The notes under the pieces: model-generated
What the model saw: only the letters and a program-made list of their open reading frames with translations
What the model was told of the DNA's origin: nothing
The model's database searches: none
Part shown: positions 44,283 to 54,010 of the stretch, piece by piece
Numbering within the stretch: position 1 is the stretch's first letter
Layout: every line of letters begins with the position of its first letter
Translations under genes and position numbers: made by a program
Source: Stutzerimonas frequens
Lineage (GTDB): Bacteria; Pseudomonadota; Gammaproteobacteria; Pseudomonadales; Pseudomonadaceae
Assembly: GCF_024448335.1 (NCBI RefSeq)
Contig: NZ_JAMOHM010000003.1
Coordinates: 310,001-374,000, forward strand
Reading direction: 5' to 3'
DNA length: 64,000 nt

Positions 44283-44300
44283 CCGCGGTCGCGACCGCGG
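44283..44300. promoter_or_regulatory. 18-bp perfect palindrome upstream of the TSUP permease
   Basis: CCGCGGTCGCGACCGCGG is a perfect 18-bp inverted repeat without spacer, 38 bp before the permease ATG and about 135 bp before the divergent gene. No T-run follows, so termination is unlikely; an operator for a dimeric repressor fits. The owning regulator is not visible in the window. Confidence 0.55.
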
Positions 44301-44338
44301 CATTATTCTCCGCTGTCCCTTTGCTCAGCGAGACCTGT

Positions 44339-45124
44339 ATGCCCTTCGCACTTGAGCTCGCGCTCGATCCATCAATATTGTTGTTACTTTTCGCAGTCGC
44401 CTTCACCGCTGGGTTCATCGACGCCATTGCCGGCGGCGGTGGACTGCTGACGATTCCTGCATTGCTGACGGCAGGTCTGCCACCGCACCTGGTGCTGGGG
44501 ACCAACAAACTGTGCGCCACCTTTGGTTCGGCGACCGCGAGCTACACCTTCTACCGACGCCGGCTTTTCGAGCCGGGTCTGTGGCGACGAGCGCTGCTCG
44601 GCACCGCCGTTGGCGCAGCGCTCGGTGCATTGCTCGCGCAATACATGCCGGCAAGCTGGCTCAATCAGCTGCTGCCGCTAGTGGTGTCCGCCTGCGGCAT
44701 CTACCTGCTGTTCAGCAAAGTGCCGGCGAAGGCTGCCGGTGATGCAGCTGAAATCGGTCGTCGACGGCAGTGGCCGCAGAGTCTCTCGCTCGGTTTCTAC
44801 GACGGCGTCGCTGGGCCCGGCACGGGCGCTTTCTGGACCGTCAGCAGCATGCTGCTCTATCCCCTCGACCTGTTGCGGGCCAGTGGGCTGGCGCGAACGA
44901 TGAACTTCGTCAGCAACGCCGTGGCGCTGGCGGTGTTCATCGTGGGTGGGCATGTCGCCTGGGTACTGGGGATCGGTATGGGGCTGGCGCTGATGGCAGG
45001 CGCCTACTTCGGCGCACGCACGGCCATCGGCGGCGGCTCTCGCTTCATCCGCCCGGTGTTCATCCTCGTGGTACTTGCGATGAGCCTGCGCCTAGCCTGG
45101 CAGCACTGGTTCGGGGCGGCCTAG
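44339..45124 (+). CDS. TSUP-family sulfite/anion permease (TauE/SafE)
   Basis: From the ATG at 44339 this is a 261-residue protein with eight membrane helices. Family blocks: [48 protein letters not shown] at the start, [15 protein letters not shown] in the middle, [16 protein letters not shown] near 185. TSUP proteins export sulfite, sulfoacetate or other organic sulfur anions. The upstream 18-bp palindrome is a likely operator. Its 3' end overlaps the convergent nudC gene by 33 bp (45092-45124). Confidence 0.92.
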   Translation: MPFALELALDPSILLLLFAVAFTAGFIDAIAGGGGLLTIPALLTAGLPPHLVLGTNKLCATFGSATASYTFYRRRLFEPGLWRRALLGTAVGAALGALLAQYMPASWLNQLLPLVVSACGIYLLFSKVPAKAAGDAAEIGRRRQWPQSLSLGFYDGVAGPGTGAFWTVSSMLLYPLDLLRASGLARTMNFVSNAVALAVFIVGGHVAWVLGIGMGLALMAGAYFGARTAIGGGSRFIRPVFILVVLAMSLRLAWQHWFGAA

Positions 45125-45922
45125 CCGACGAGCCAGGTACAGCTCGATCAGATAGCGCGCGATTGACTGGCGCGCGGGCAACGCCGGCAGGTTGTCGATA
45201 TGAAACCAGCGTGCATCCTCGATTTCTTCGGGCTGCGGGACGATCTCGCCGCCGGCATATTCGGCGTGGAACCCAAGCATGAGGGAATGGGGAAACGGCC
45301 AGCCCTGGCTGGCAATGTACTGCGGCGAGTGAATTTCCACCCCAACCTCTTCCCGCACTTCACGTGCCACACACTGCTCGACCGACTCACCCGGCTCCAC
45401 GTAGCCGGCCAGCGTACTGTAGACGCCGACTGCGAAGCGCGGTGAACGCGCCAGCAGCAGCTCGTCACCACGGGTAACCAGAACGATCATGCTGGGCGAA
45501 AGCCGTGGGTAGTGCTGAACGCCACAGGCTGGACAGTACATGGCGCGCTCACCAGCTCGCGCCTGCATGCGCGAGCCGCAACTGCCGCAGAAGCGATGCT
45601 GGCTGACCCAGGTGCCGATCTGCGTGGCGTAGCCGAGCAGGCGAAACAGGTCCTGGTCGGCCTGCTGCATGAACTGACGCAGCCCCTGCCAACGCGCACC
45701 AGGCACTTCAGCGGGAAAGTCCAGTTCGAAGAGAAAGACCGGCTCGCCATCGAAATGCCCGAGTCCCTGCTCGCTCAGCAGCGGCAGCTCCAGACGCTTG
45801 AGCCAGTCCCGTGGAAACAGCACGCCACTGTCGTCGACCAGAAACTGTTGCCGGCAATGCACCACCGCCCAGCCCCCCGCCAGCGAGGGGTCGAGCAGCG
45901 CCGCCTGCCAGCGCAGACTCAT
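45092..45922 (-). CDS. nudC: NADH pyrophosphatase / RNA decapping hydrolase NudC
   Basis: The 276-residue protein has the NudC layout: an N-terminal domain, a zinc ribbon CGSCGSRM...CPACG near residues 113-135, the Nudix box [24 protein letters not shown] near 170-193, and the family motif [11 protein letters not shown], which recognises NAD. It cleaves NADH to NMNH and AMP and removes NAD caps from RNA 5' ends. The ATG overlaps the fimL stop, so the two are coupled as in P. aeruginosa. Its 3' end overlaps the TSUP gene. Confidence 0.96.
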   Translation of the reverse strand: MSLRWQAALLDPSLAGGWAVVHCRQQFLVDDSGVLFPRDWLKRLELPLLSEQGLGHFDGEPVFLFELDFPAEVPGARWQGLRQFMQQADQDLFRLLGYATQIGTWVSQHRFCGSCGSRMQARAGERAMYCPACGVQHYPRLSPSMIVLVTRGDELLLARSPRFAVGVYSTLAGYVEPGESVEQCVAREVREEVGVEIHSPQYIASQGWPFPHSLMLGFHAEYAGGEIVPQPEEIEDARWFHIDNLPALPARQSIARYLIELYLARRLGRPEPVLPG

Positions 45923-47604
45923 CAGGCGGCGACCGGCATACCCAGCGCGCGTACGCTCTCGCTGGCCAGATCGAGCACACTGAGGCGCGAATCATCGCGC
46001 CGCAGGACGGCACCACCCTCAAGGTAGTACTCGAGGCTGGTCAAGGCGTCGGCGAGGGTCTCGAGCAGCTGTTCGGGTGGCATCTGGTTCGACTCGAGCA
46101 TATGTTTCTGAATGAAATCGGCACAGGCACCGATCAGCTCGGCGGCCCGTTCCTGTTCGAGGAAGCGCAAGCCGCCTCGGACGGCCTGCAGACTGAACGG
46201 CACGTTGGCCAAATGCAGCTTTTCCCCGTTCGACTCGAGGTAGGCGGTGATGGCACGCTTGGCCAGCGCCAGTCCTGCGGTCGCCTCGTCGATCACCACG
46301 ATGCAGGCTTCGGTCAGCTGGTGGTTGGCGAAGGCTTCCGCCTCCATGCCCGGTCGGGCGACCTGAGGCTTGTTCTCCCGTCGGTCCCCGCGCTCCAGGC
46401 TGGCGACCATGCTCTCGACGTAAAGCACCGCATCGGCCAGACGCTGGATCACTTCAGGGTCAGGCGTGCGTTCCAGGCTCCAGCCGGACACGTCGCCAAG
46501 TTGCACCTGCAGCGTGCTCGCTGCCGAGGACAGACCAACCATGCCCAGGGTCTTGGCCAGCTTGCCCAGCAGGTTGTGCAGGTTTGAATAGGCCTCTGCC
46601 TGGGCGGTACCCCGCTCGATCAGATCCAGCAGATCTTTAAGGCTCGCCAATTCTTCGCGGATCGCCGAGGACAACGAGCGCATGACAGCCTGGCCGGGAC
46701 CTGCGAGGCGCTGTGACTCATCCTCGAGCAGATGGTCGGTAAAGGGCAGCGGGCTCAGCGAGAAGACCTGGCGCACCTGGCTTGCGAGCGGTCCTTTGCT
46801 GTCGGCCAACGCTACGACGTACAACAGCTCCTTCAGCAGGCTACGTGGCGCCTCGTATGCAGGATTGCCGAGTACCTGCTTGAGCTCACGATCGAGCCTG
46901 GAGAACAGCTGCTTGCGCGACTTGCGTGGCAAGAGCTGGCCATCCAGCTGAGACTCCAGGGCCGCGCTGCCGATCCAGCACAGCCGACTGGCTGGCGTTT
47001 CGATGAAAAGGTGATCGAGGCGCGACAACGCGCGTCCCATGAGTTTCAGGCTGGCAGGCAGGTTCTCTTCGCGAATGAAGCCGAGCAGGCCGACCTGATA
47101 CATCTGACGTAGTCGCCGCGCTTCGGCCGCCGGTGCGCCGCCCGGCCGCGGCGGCACCTCTGTCGCGGGCCGCGCATGGTCGAGCCGAACGCTGAAGAAG
47201 AAGCTCTCCGGCAACGGAGGCTGGGTGCAGGCCTGACGCAACGCATTGATCGCCGGAAGCAACAGTTCAGGAATCTCCTGACGACTGGCATCGACGCTCT
47301 CCAGGTAGCGGCGCAGTACATAGAGTGCGTTGCTCAGCGCAGCGAGCTGAACGTCACGGTCTTCGCCCGCGCCGACGGGAATGTCGGTGGCCAGTTGCAG
47401 GATTTCCTGTGCGAGGAGTTCGGCGCCGGTCAGCTCGATCAAATTGAGCGTGCCGCGTACCTGCTTGAGATTCTCGACCGCCTGTTGCAACAAGCCGCCG
47501 TTGTTGCGATCGATGATGAAATGCTCGAGGCTCTGCTCGGCCTCCTCCATGGTGGCGAAAAGCTCGTCACGGACCAGACCGAGAGAAGTTGCTCCAGTAA
47601 CCAT
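45922..47604 (-). CDS. fimL: Pilus/virulence regulator FimL
   Basis: The 560-residue protein matches FimL (557 residues in P. aeruginosa): [29 protein letters not shown] at the start, then [24 protein letters not shown] and [14 protein letters not shown] blocks, and helical repeats throughout. FimL resembles the N-terminal Hpt domains of ChpA/PilL but lacks the phosphorylated histidines; in P. aeruginosa it links the type IV pilus chemosensory system to cAMP signalling. The ATG at 47604 is preferred because homologues start there; an upstream frame to 47652 adds residues without support. nudC follows with overlapping codons. Confidence 0.92.
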   Translation of the reverse strand: MVTGATSLGLVRDELFATMEEAEQSLEHFIIDRNNGGLLQQAVENLKQVRGTLNLIELTGAELLAQEILQLATDIPVGAGEDRDVQLAALSNALYVLRRYLESVDASRQEIPELLLPAINALRQACTQPPLPESFFFSVRLDHARPATEVPPRPGGAPAAEARRLRQMYQVGLLGFIREENLPASLKLMGRALSRLDHLFIETPASRLCWIGSAALESQLDGQLLPRKSRKQLFSRLDRELKQVLGNPAYEAPRSLLKELLYVVALADSKGPLASQVRQVFSLSPLPFTDHLLEDESQRLAGPGQAVMRSLSSAIREELASLKDLLDLIERGTAQAEAYSNLHNLLGKLAKTLGMVGLSSAASTLQVQLGDVSGWSLERTPDPEVIQRLADAVLYVESMVASLERGDRRENKPQVARPGMEAEAFANHQLTEACIVVIDEATAGLALAKRAITAYLESNGEKLHLANVPFSLQAVRGGLRFLEQERAAELIGACADFIQKHMLESNQMPPEQLLETLADALTSLEYYLEGGAVLRRDDSRLSVLDLASESVRALGMPVAA

Positions 47605-47641
47605 GCCTAGTGCGCCTCCCGCGCAAACGTATGATGGCGCA

Positions 47642-48454
47642 TCAGTCGGCAAAGTCCGGCTTCTGTTTGCTCATGTGAGCGGCAATGGCCACCTTGATGT
47701 CGGCCGACTGCAGCATCGCCGCATTCCAGGTGGCGATGTATTCGAGACCATCGTCGACGCGATGATCGCGCATGTAGCGGATCATTTCCTTGGTACCGCG
47801 GATGGCGACCGGCGATTTGCTGGCGATGTCGCGGGCCAGCTCAAGCACGCCATCCATCAGAGCCTGCTGGTCGGCATAGGTGCGATTGACCAGGCCAATG
47901 CTGCGCGCCTCTTCACCGTCGATCGTGCGACCGGTAAAAGCCAGCTCGCGCATCATGCCATCGCCGATGATGCGAGGCAGGCGCTGCAAGGTTCCGACAT
48001 CGGCGGCCATACCCATGTCGATCTCCTTGATCGAGAATTTCGCCCCTACCGTGCTGTAGCGCATGTCGCAGGCGGAGATGAGGTCGATGGCGCCACCCAG
48101 GCAGTAGCCCTGGATCGCCGCGATGACAGGCTTTCGACAGTGGTCGACGGCGTTGAACGAGGCCTGCAGGGACAGGATCTTGCGGCGCAGCTGCTCGGCG
48201 TTGCGTCCGACATCACGGCCCAGCTGGCTGCCGACCGAGGCCAGCAGCTGCAGGTCGATGCCCGACGAGAAATGGTCGCCGGCCCCGCTGAGGACCACGA
48301 CGCGCACCTCGTCGGTGGCATCGACCCAGTTGAAGATATCGATGATCTCCGTCCAGAAGGCGGCATCCATCGCATTGATCTTCTCGGGCCGGTTGATCTC
48401 GACCCGGGCGATCTTGTCCGCCAACTCTACACGGAAGGCTTTGTATTCGGTCAC
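47642..48454 (-). CDS. Enoyl-CoA hydratase/isomerase, dienoyl-CoA isomerase-like
   Basis: The 270-residue protein is a crotonase-fold enzyme with AIQGYCLGGAIDLISACDMRYST around 120-142 and FSIKEIDMGMAADVGTLQRLPRIIG, the block typical of delta3,5-delta2,4-dienoyl-CoA isomerases, including the acidic pair. These enzymes move double bonds in odd-position unsaturated fatty acids during beta-oxidation. The GTG at 48454 follows GAGGATGATAGC; the longer frame to 48580 is unsupported. A good promoter lies at 48521-48550. It is upstream of fimL on the same strand, 37 bp away. Confidence 0.92.
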   Translation of the reverse strand: MTEYKAFRVELADKIARVEINRPEKINAMDAAFWTEIIDIFNWVDATDEVRVVVLSGAGDHFSSGIDLQLLASVGSQLGRDVGRNAEQLRRKILSLQASFNAVDHCRKPVIAAIQGYCLGGAIDLISACDMRYSTVGAKFSIKEIDMGMAADVGTLQRLPRIIGDGMMRELAFTGRTIDGEEARSIGLVNRTYADQQALMDGVLELARDIASKSPVAIRGTKEMIRYMRDHRVDDGLEYIATWNAAMLQSADIKVAIAAHMSKQKPDFAD

Positions 48455-48520
48455 GCTATCATCCTCGACAGCAAGGGCGCAGGGGCATCGTGTCGGAGGC
48501 AAGCCGCACGACGGTGGGCA

Positions 48521-48550
48521 ACTATAACAACTGGCGTCACGACGAGTGAA
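48521..48550 (-). promoter_or_regulatory. Probable promoter of the isomerase gene
   Basis: On the minus strand TTCACT (48550-48545) and TATAGT (48526-48521) are 18 bp apart; the -10 matches five of six bases. The GTG start is 67 bp downstream. Confidence 0.5.
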
Positions 48551-48631
48551 TGTGGTTGCAGACGATGTGATACAGACCACGCCGTTGAGCGACCTGTTCG
48601 TACCGTACTAGACGGCCCGCTCGACGACCGC

Positions 48632-50884
48632 TCATTCCCGGCGAATGCAGTCGACAGTGTACTCGCTGCCGCTGGCCCCCACTTCGTGCTGCAAACCATG
48701 GACATCCGCATCGAACCCAGGAAAGCGCTCGGCGAAATCGCGGGCGAAGACAAGGTAATCAAGAATCGAGCGAGTCTCGCCGGTGAAGCGCTCGCCCGGC
48801 ATGATCAGCGGGATCCCCGGCGGATACGGCACCAGCATCACCGCCGCGACGCGCCCTTCCAACTCATCGACCGGTACCGCCTCGACTTCGCCACGAACCA
48901 GTGCATCGTAGGCCTGCGCCGGCGTCATCGCCGGCTCCGGCAGTGCCGTGTACATCCGCCGCATGGCCCGCGCAGTCGCGTTCTCGCGATAGCAGCCATG
49001 CAACGCATTGCAGAGATCCCGCAACCCCATCCCGGCGTAAGTTGCCCCTCCACTACGAGCGATCGAAGGTAATGCATCAACCAGGGGGACATTGGCGTCG
49101 TAATGCCGCTTGAATTCGAGCAGCTCAGTCAGCAACGTGCTCCATTTACCCTTGGTGATGCCCATGGAGAACAGCACGAGCATCGAGTACAGGCCGGTCT
49201 TTTCGACGACCAGACCACGCTCCCAGAGGAATTTGCTGACCACCGCAGCCGGTATTCCGCTCTCGCCCAGCGAGCCGGATGCCGTGAGACCCGGCGTTAC
49301 CAGGGTGACCTTGATCGGGTCGAGCAGCACGTAATCATCGGCGACATCGCCGAAACCATGCCAGTCGGCGGTCGGCTCCAGCAGCCAGTCCCGCGTTACC
49401 AGCCCATCGGCGCCGTCGGCCCGCGGCGGCTGCCAGATACTGAACCACCAGTCGTCCGGATCGATGTGCTGGCGTAGATTGGCCAACGCGCGACGGAAGC
49501 TCAGGGCTTCGTCGAAGGTTTCCTGAATCAGCGAGCGACCCGCCGGCCCTTCCATCATTGCCGAAGCCACGTCGAGCGAGGCCAGGATGCCGTACTGCGG
49601 CGAGGTGGAGATGTGCATCATGAAGGCTTCGTTGAAGCGATCACGGTCCAGCTGCCGGGTCTGGCTGTCGAGCACGTGAATCATCGAGGCCTGGCTGAAG
49701 GCGGCCAGCAGCTTGTGCGTCGAATGGGTGGTGAAGACCAGCGGCCCCTGCTCGCGGGTATCCATGCCGTAACGGCCATCGTAGAACTCATGGAATGCCG
49801 CGTAGGCGTACCACGCCTCGTCGAAATGCAGCACCTCGACATTGTCGGCCAGGGTGCGCTTGATCAGGTTGGCGTTGTAGCACAGGCCGTCGTAGGTGGA
49901 GTTGGTCACCACCGCCAGCTTGACCTTCGGCGGCCGGCCGCGAGCCAATGGGTTTGCGGCGATCTTCGCCTGGATCGACTCGCGGGTGAACTCTTCCAGC
50001 GGAATCGGCCCGATGATGCCCAGCTCGTTACGCGTGGGGCTCATGTATAACGGTATCGCCCCGGTCATGATGATCGCGTGGAGGATCGACTTGTGACAGT
50101 TGCGATCGACCAGTACCAGGTCGTCACGCGCCACCATCGAATGCCAGACGATCTTGTTCGCCGTCGAGGTGCCGTTGATCACGAAAAATGTATGGTCAGC
50201 GCCGAAATTACGCGCGGCACGCGCCTCCGCGGCGGCCAGCGGCCCGGTGTGATCGAGCAGCGAACCGAGCTCCGGCACCGACACGGAGAGATCCGAGCGC
50301 AGCGTGTTCTCGCCGAAGAACTGATGGAACGCCTGCCCGACCGGGCTCTTGCGATAGGCCACCCCGCCGCCATGGCCAGGTGTGTGCCAGGAGTAGTTGG
50401 ACTCGCCGGTGTGCTGCACCAACGCGCGGAAAAATGGCGGCAACAGATCCTCGAGATAGTTGCGCGCCGCCCGGGCGACCTGCCGAGCCAGAAACGGCAC
50501 GGTGTCTTCATAGAGGTAGAGCAGTCCGCGCAGCTCGTTGAGATCGGCCATGGCCTCGGCGGGCGCATTTTCGATCGTCACTTGCTCGCCCAACGCGAAG
50601 ATCGGCAGGCGCGGCGCGCGGCGCCGGGCGACACGAATCAGCTCAACGACGTCATGCAGCAGGCGCTGATTGTCTCCCGCCCCCTCGGCCGCCACCAGGA
50701 TGCAGGCCAACCCGTGATGGGTCGATGCCACGATGCGCCCCTCGCTGGAGCTGGCGGTGGGCAGGATGTTGAAGCCGTCGCGCTCCAGCTCCGAGGCGAT
50801 GCCCCTGACGCGTTCGCCGGCAACGGTGTCGGCCTTGATGTCGCGATGGACGATGAGGATGGGGAATTTCAGATCTTTATACAT
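48632..50884 (-). CDS. ldcA: Lysine/ornithine/arginine-type decarboxylase LdcA
   Basis: The 750-residue protein is a fold-type I PLP decarboxylase with a receiver-like N-terminal wing domain (MYKDLKFPILIVHRDIKADTV), TPGHGGGVAY, the PLP lysine in THSTHKLLAAFSQAS near residue 385, and the large C-terminal domain. It closely resembles P. aeruginosa LdcA (PA1818), a lysine decarboxylase making cadaverine, used in lysine breakdown; that specificity is inferred. The ATG at 50884 (MYKDLK) is preferred, with the frame open two codons further. It lies between the isomerase and dnaQ genes, all on the minus strand. Confidence 0.93.
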   Translation of the reverse strand: MYKDLKFPILIVHRDIKADTVAGERVRGIASELERDGFNILPTASSSEGRIVASTHHGLACILVAAEGAGDNQRLLHDVVELIRVARRRAPRLPIFALGEQVTIENAPAEAMADLNELRGLLYLYEDTVPFLARQVARAARNYLEDLLPPFFRALVQHTGESNYSWHTPGHGGGVAYRKSPVGQAFHQFFGENTLRSDLSVSVPELGSLLDHTGPLAAAEARAARNFGADHTFFVINGTSTANKIVWHSMVARDDLVLVDRNCHKSILHAIIMTGAIPLYMSPTRNELGIIGPIPLEEFTRESIQAKIAANPLARGRPPKVKLAVVTNSTYDGLCYNANLIKRTLADNVEVLHFDEAWYAYAAFHEFYDGRYGMDTREQGPLVFTTHSTHKLLAAFSQASMIHVLDSQTRQLDRDRFNEAFMMHISTSPQYGILASLDVASAMMEGPAGRSLIQETFDEALSFRRALANLRQHIDPDDWWFSIWQPPRADGADGLVTRDWLLEPTADWHGFGDVADDYVLLDPIKVTLVTPGLTASGSLGESGIPAAVVSKFLWERGLVVEKTGLYSMLVLFSMGITKGKWSTLLTELLEFKRHYDANVPLVDALPSIARSGGATYAGMGLRDLCNALHGCYRENATARAMRRMYTALPEPAMTPAQAYDALVRGEVEAVPVDELEGRVAAVMLVPYPPGIPLIMPGERFTGETRSILDYLVFARDFAERFPGFDADVHGLQHEVGASGSEYTVDCIRRE

Positions 50885-50968
50885 GCGCACTCTCTGCGGA
50901 CAGTCTTCCTACAGGGTAGAAGTGTCCGCCGCAAAGGAACAGCGCATTGAAACCGAGCGGGAAGGCGA

Positions 50969-51694
50969 TCAGCCGTCCAGTTGCGTCCAAAGCGGCGTGG
51001 CGCCCGCGGCCTTTTCGATCGCCGCCATGCGCGCCAGGTGTGCAGCGATCTCGTCATCGCTGGCCCGCAGCACGGGCGTGCGCGGCCGATCAGCCGGCAG
51101 GCGACGGATCGGAGTGGGCTGCGGCCGGCCACCATCGGCACTTTCGCCATCGCCAGCCAGGGACAGATTGGTCTGCCCACCGGTCATGGTCAGCCAGACG
51201 TCGGCGAGGATCTCGGCATCAAGCAGTGCGCCGTGCAGATCGCGCCCCGAGTTGTCCACGCCGTAGCGCTTGCACAGGGCGTCAAGGCTGTTGCGCTGAC
51301 CAGGATGCCGCTCGCGCGCCATCAGCAGCGTATCGAGCACCGTGCAGTGGTCGGTGATCTCGGCGCGATCCTGCTGACCAAGCAGGGCGAACTCGTTATT
51401 GATGAAGCCAAGGTCGAACGCCGCGTTATGGATGACCAGCTGCGCGTCCTTGATGAACTCGAAGAACTCGTCAGCGATGTCACGAAAACGCGGCTTGTCG
51501 GTGAGGAACTCGTTGGTAATGCCGTGAACCGCTATCGCCCCCTCGTCCACCTCGCGATCGGGCTGCAGATAGACATGGTAATGACGCCCGGTCAGACGGC
51601 GGCCGATGACCTCGACACAACCGATCTCGATGATCCGGTGCCCATCGGCAACCGGCATACCGGTGGTTTCGGTGTCGAGTACTACGCTGCGCAT
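50969..51694 (-). CDS. dnaQ: DNA polymerase III epsilon subunit, 3'-5' proofreading exonuclease
   Basis: The 241-residue protein shows the DEDDh exonuclease motifs: VLDTETTGMP near residue 5, HNAAFDLGFINNE near 93, and HGALLDAEILADVWLTMTGGQ with the general-base histidine and last Asp near 155-160. A C-terminal tail follows, which in other bacteria binds the polymerase alpha subunit. It removes misincorporated bases during replication. It lies 14 bp after rnhA on the same strand, the conserved pair. Confidence 0.97.
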   Translation of the reverse strand: MRSVVLDTETTGMPVADGHRIIEIGCVEVIGRRLTGRHYHVYLQPDREVDEGAIAVHGITNEFLTDKPRFRDIADEFFEFIKDAQLVIHNAAFDLGFINNEFALLGQQDRAEITDHCTVLDTLLMARERHPGQRNSLDALCKRYGVDNSGRDLHGALLDAEILADVWLTMTGGQTNLSLAGDGESADGGRPQPTPIRRLPADRPRTPVLRASDDEIAAHLARMAAIEKAAGATPLWTQLDG

Positions 51695-51708
51695 GTCATT
51701 TCGCTCAC

Positions 51709-52164
51709 TTACACAATAGGTTGTCGTTTGGCCTGAACCACACCGCGGTTGGCCAGCAAGTCGGCCTGCTCGTTACCTGGGTGCCCGGTATGCCCGCGAA
51801 CCCACTGCCAGCTCACTTCATGACGACTGACCTGCTCGTCGAGCTGCTGCCAGAGGTCGGCATTCTTCACCGGCTGCTTGCTTGCCGTCTTCCAGCCGCG
51901 CTTCTTCCAGTTGGGCATCCAGTCGTTGATGCCCTGCATGACGTATTGCGAATCCGTCACCAGCCGCACCTTGCACGGACGTTTCAGCTCGGCGAGCGCG
52001 CGAATGGCGGCCATGAGTTCCATGCGATTGTTGGTGGTGTCCGGCTCACCGCCCCAGAGTTCCCGTTTGACGCCCTTGTACACAAGCAGCGCGCCCCAGC
52101 CACCGGGCCCAGGATTACCCTTGCAGGCACCGTCGGTATAAATCTCGACCCAATCGTCGCTCAT
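51709..52164 (-). CDS. rnhA: Ribonuclease HI
   Basis: The 151-residue protein has all RNase HI active-site residues: [18 protein letters not shown] (first Asp), [10 protein letters not shown] (Glu), [12 protein letters not shown] (Asp) and [15 protein letters not shown] (His and last Asp). It degrades RNA in RNA-DNA hybrids, including R-loops and primers. Length agrees with E. coli. It is followed by dnaQ and preceded by a methyltransferase gene, an order kept in P. aeruginosa. Confidence 0.98.
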   Translation of the reverse strand: MSDDWVEIYTDGACKGNPGPGGWGALLVYKGVKRELWGGEPDTTNNRMELMAAIRALAELKRPCKVRLVTDSQYVMQGINDWMPNWKKRGWKTASKQPVKNADLWQQLDEQVSRHEVSWQWVRGHTGHPGNEQADLLANRGVVQAKRQPIV

Positions 52165-52198
52165 GTAGATTGCTTACTCGTTTTGGCGGCGACAGACA

Positions 52199-52969
52199 TT
52201 ACGGCAGCCGATGGTGCTCGGCATCGCGGCGACTGATCTTGGCTACCGGCATCGGCAGCAACTTGCCCATCCGCTCGCGACGTTCCTGGCGCAATGGCCG
52301 CAGGCCTATCATCAACTTACGCGCTACCAGCAGATAGAAGCCGCCGGTTGGCGCCTGCAGCTGTTGCCCAACGGTTTCCAGACGCGACAATCGCGCCTGC
52401 CAGTCGCTCGAGGAAAGCGGCGGACAATAGCATCCAAAGCGGCGTTTCTCCAGCGCGAACCCCAGCAGGTTCAACCAGTCACCAACCCGCGACGGGCGAA
52501 TGCAGCGGGCCTGGCGAAAGCCCTCGCGCGACACCAGATGACGCAGCCCCCAGGCGCTCCAGGGATTGATGCCGACGATCAACAGGTGTCCACCGGGACG
52601 CACGCCACGCGCTGCTTCACGCAACAGGCCGTGTGGCGAAAGGCTGAAATCCAGCGCGTGCTGCAAGACCACCACGTCGGCGGCATGCTCGCCGAGCGGC
52701 CAGGCCTGTTCCTCGCAGTGGATTTCCACACCCGGCAGCGGTGCACCGAGGCGAACGCTACGTTTGATGTTTTGCGGCTGCACCGGTTCGCCGGCAAATG
52801 GGCCGTTGTGCACCAGATAGCTGCCGAAGCAACGGGCCAGCTCGTCGGTCAGGACCTGCTTTTCCTGTACTAGCAGCTGCTGGCCCAAGGGGCCGGCAAA
52901 CCAGTCGGACGCCTGGTTGATCATCGACAGCCAATGGTCGCTGGCTTGAGTGGACGGTCGCTCGTTCAT
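52199..52969 (-). CDS. Class I SAM-dependent methyltransferase
   Basis: The 256-residue protein is a class I methyltransferase of the UbiE/COQ5-like group, with acidic and glycine-rich blocks [48 protein letters not shown] describing the SAM site and post-motif region. The N-terminal motif I is degenerate ([19 protein letters not shown] rather than a clear GxGxG), so activity needs checking. It precedes rnhA by 34 bp in the same operon and is next to gloB, as in P. aeruginosa (PA1814). The substrate is unknown. Confidence 0.85.
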   Translation of the reverse strand: MNERPSTQASDHWLSMINQASDWFAGPLGQQLLVQEKQVLTDELARCFGSYLVHNGPFAGEPVQPQNIKRSVRLGAPLPGVEIHCEEQAWPLGEHAADVVVLQHALDFSLSPHGLLREAARGVRPGGHLLIVGINPWSAWGLRHLVSREGFRQARCIRPSRVGDWLNLLGFALEKRRFGCYCPPLSSSDWQARLSRLETVGQQLQAPTGGFYLLVARKLMIGLRPLRQERRERMGKLLPMPVAKISRRDAEHHRLP

Positions 52970-53069
52970 CGCTCGGCTCCGTTTGCCCGCGGGCTCGCAG
53001 GGCGCTGGGTTCGATCAGGGTCAAGATTTCCTTGGGACTGCCAGAGCCCGCCCCCGTTTCCGGCGCGGC

Positions 53070-53099
53070 TTGCGACTCGGCGGGAACAGGTCCTAGGAT
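53070..53099 (+). promoter_or_regulatory. Candidate promoter of gloB
   Basis: TTGCGA (53070-53075) and TAGGAT (53094-53099) are 18 bp apart and end 31 bp before the gloB start. Confidence 0.45.
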
Positions 53100-53130
53100 G
53101 CGCCTTTGTGATCCGCTTGGCGACCCATCC

Positions 53131-53910
53131 ATGTTCAAGATCGAAGCCCTGCCCGCCTTCACCGACAACTACATCTGGTTGCTCCAGGACGACGCCAGCC
53201 AGCGCTGCGTAGCGGTCGACCCTGGTGACGCCGCGCCCGTGCTGGACTGGCTATCGGCCCATCCCGGCTGGCAGCTGAGCGACATTCTGGTGACCCACCA
53301 CCACCACGACCATGTCGGCGGCGTCGAACGGCTCAAGGCACACACCGGCGCACGTGTTCACGGACCGGCCGCCGAGAAGATCCCGGCACGTGACGAGTCA
53401 CTAAGTGACGGCCAGCACATCGAGCTGCTCGGCAAGCGCCTGGAGGTCATTGCCGTCCCCGGACATACGCTTGGACACATTGCCTACTTTCATGCCGATC
53501 CAGAACAGCCCTGGCTGCTCAGTGGCGATACACTGTTCGCAGCAGGTTGCGGCCGGCTGTTCGAAGGCACGCCCGAGCAGATGTTCGAGTCGCTGAAGCG
53601 ACTGGCTAGCGTCCCCGATCACACGCTGATCTATTGCACGCATGAGTACACGCTGAGCAATCTGCGTTTCGCCCAGGCGGTAGAGCCGAACAATGCGGAC
53701 GTCGCCAAGCGCATCAGCGAGGTGACACAGCTGCGCGAGGCCGGTTGCTTCAGCCTGCCCAGCCGACTGGACATCGAGCGCCGGACCAATCCGTTTCTGC
53801 GCGGCGATATCGAGACGGTACGGCAGGCGGCGATCCAGCACAGCGGCAGCCAGCTAGACGGCGAAGTCGCGGTTTTCGCCGCTTTGCGCGCGTGGAAGGA
53901 TCGTTTCTGA
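53131..53910 (+). CDS. gloB: Hydroxyacylglutathione hydrolase (glyoxalase II)
   Basis: The 259-residue protein is a metallo-beta-lactamase-fold thioesterase: HHHHDHVGG near residue 55 binds two metals, with [24 protein letters not shown] and [14 protein letters not shown], and a C-terminal glyoxalase II domain with NPFLR. It splits S-lactoylglutathione to D-lactate and glutathione, ending methylglyoxal detoxification. The ATG at 53131 ([16 protein letters not shown]) is where the family begins. I see no good Shine-Dalgarno sequence before it. It is divergent from the methyltransferase gene. Confidence 0.96.
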   Translation: MFKIEALPAFTDNYIWLLQDDASQRCVAVDPGDAAPVLDWLSAHPGWQLSDILVTHHHHDHVGGVERLKAHTGARVHGPAAEKIPARDESLSDGQHIELLGKRLEVIAVPGHTLGHIAYFHADPEQPWLLSGDTLFAAGCGRLFEGTPEQMFESLKRLASVPDHTLIYCTHEYTLSNLRFAQAVEPNNADVAKRISEVTQLREAGCFSLPSRLDIERRTNPFLRGDIETVRQAAIQHSGSQLDGEVAVFAALRAWKDRF

Positions 53911-53946
53911 CAAGGTCGACAAGTTCCCGAAACGGGGCGTGTCAAC

Positions 53947-53975
53947 TTGACCCCATCAGGACGCATTCCTAGAAT
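53947..53975 (+). promoter_or_regulatory. Sigma-70 promoter of mltD
   Basis: TTGACC (53947-53952), a 17-bp spacer and TAGAAT (53970-53975) form a near-consensus promoter 35 bp before the mltD start. Confidence 0.65.
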
Positions 53976-54010
53976 CCCCCGAATTTTGTTTCCGGGGAAG
54001 ATTCCAGCCA

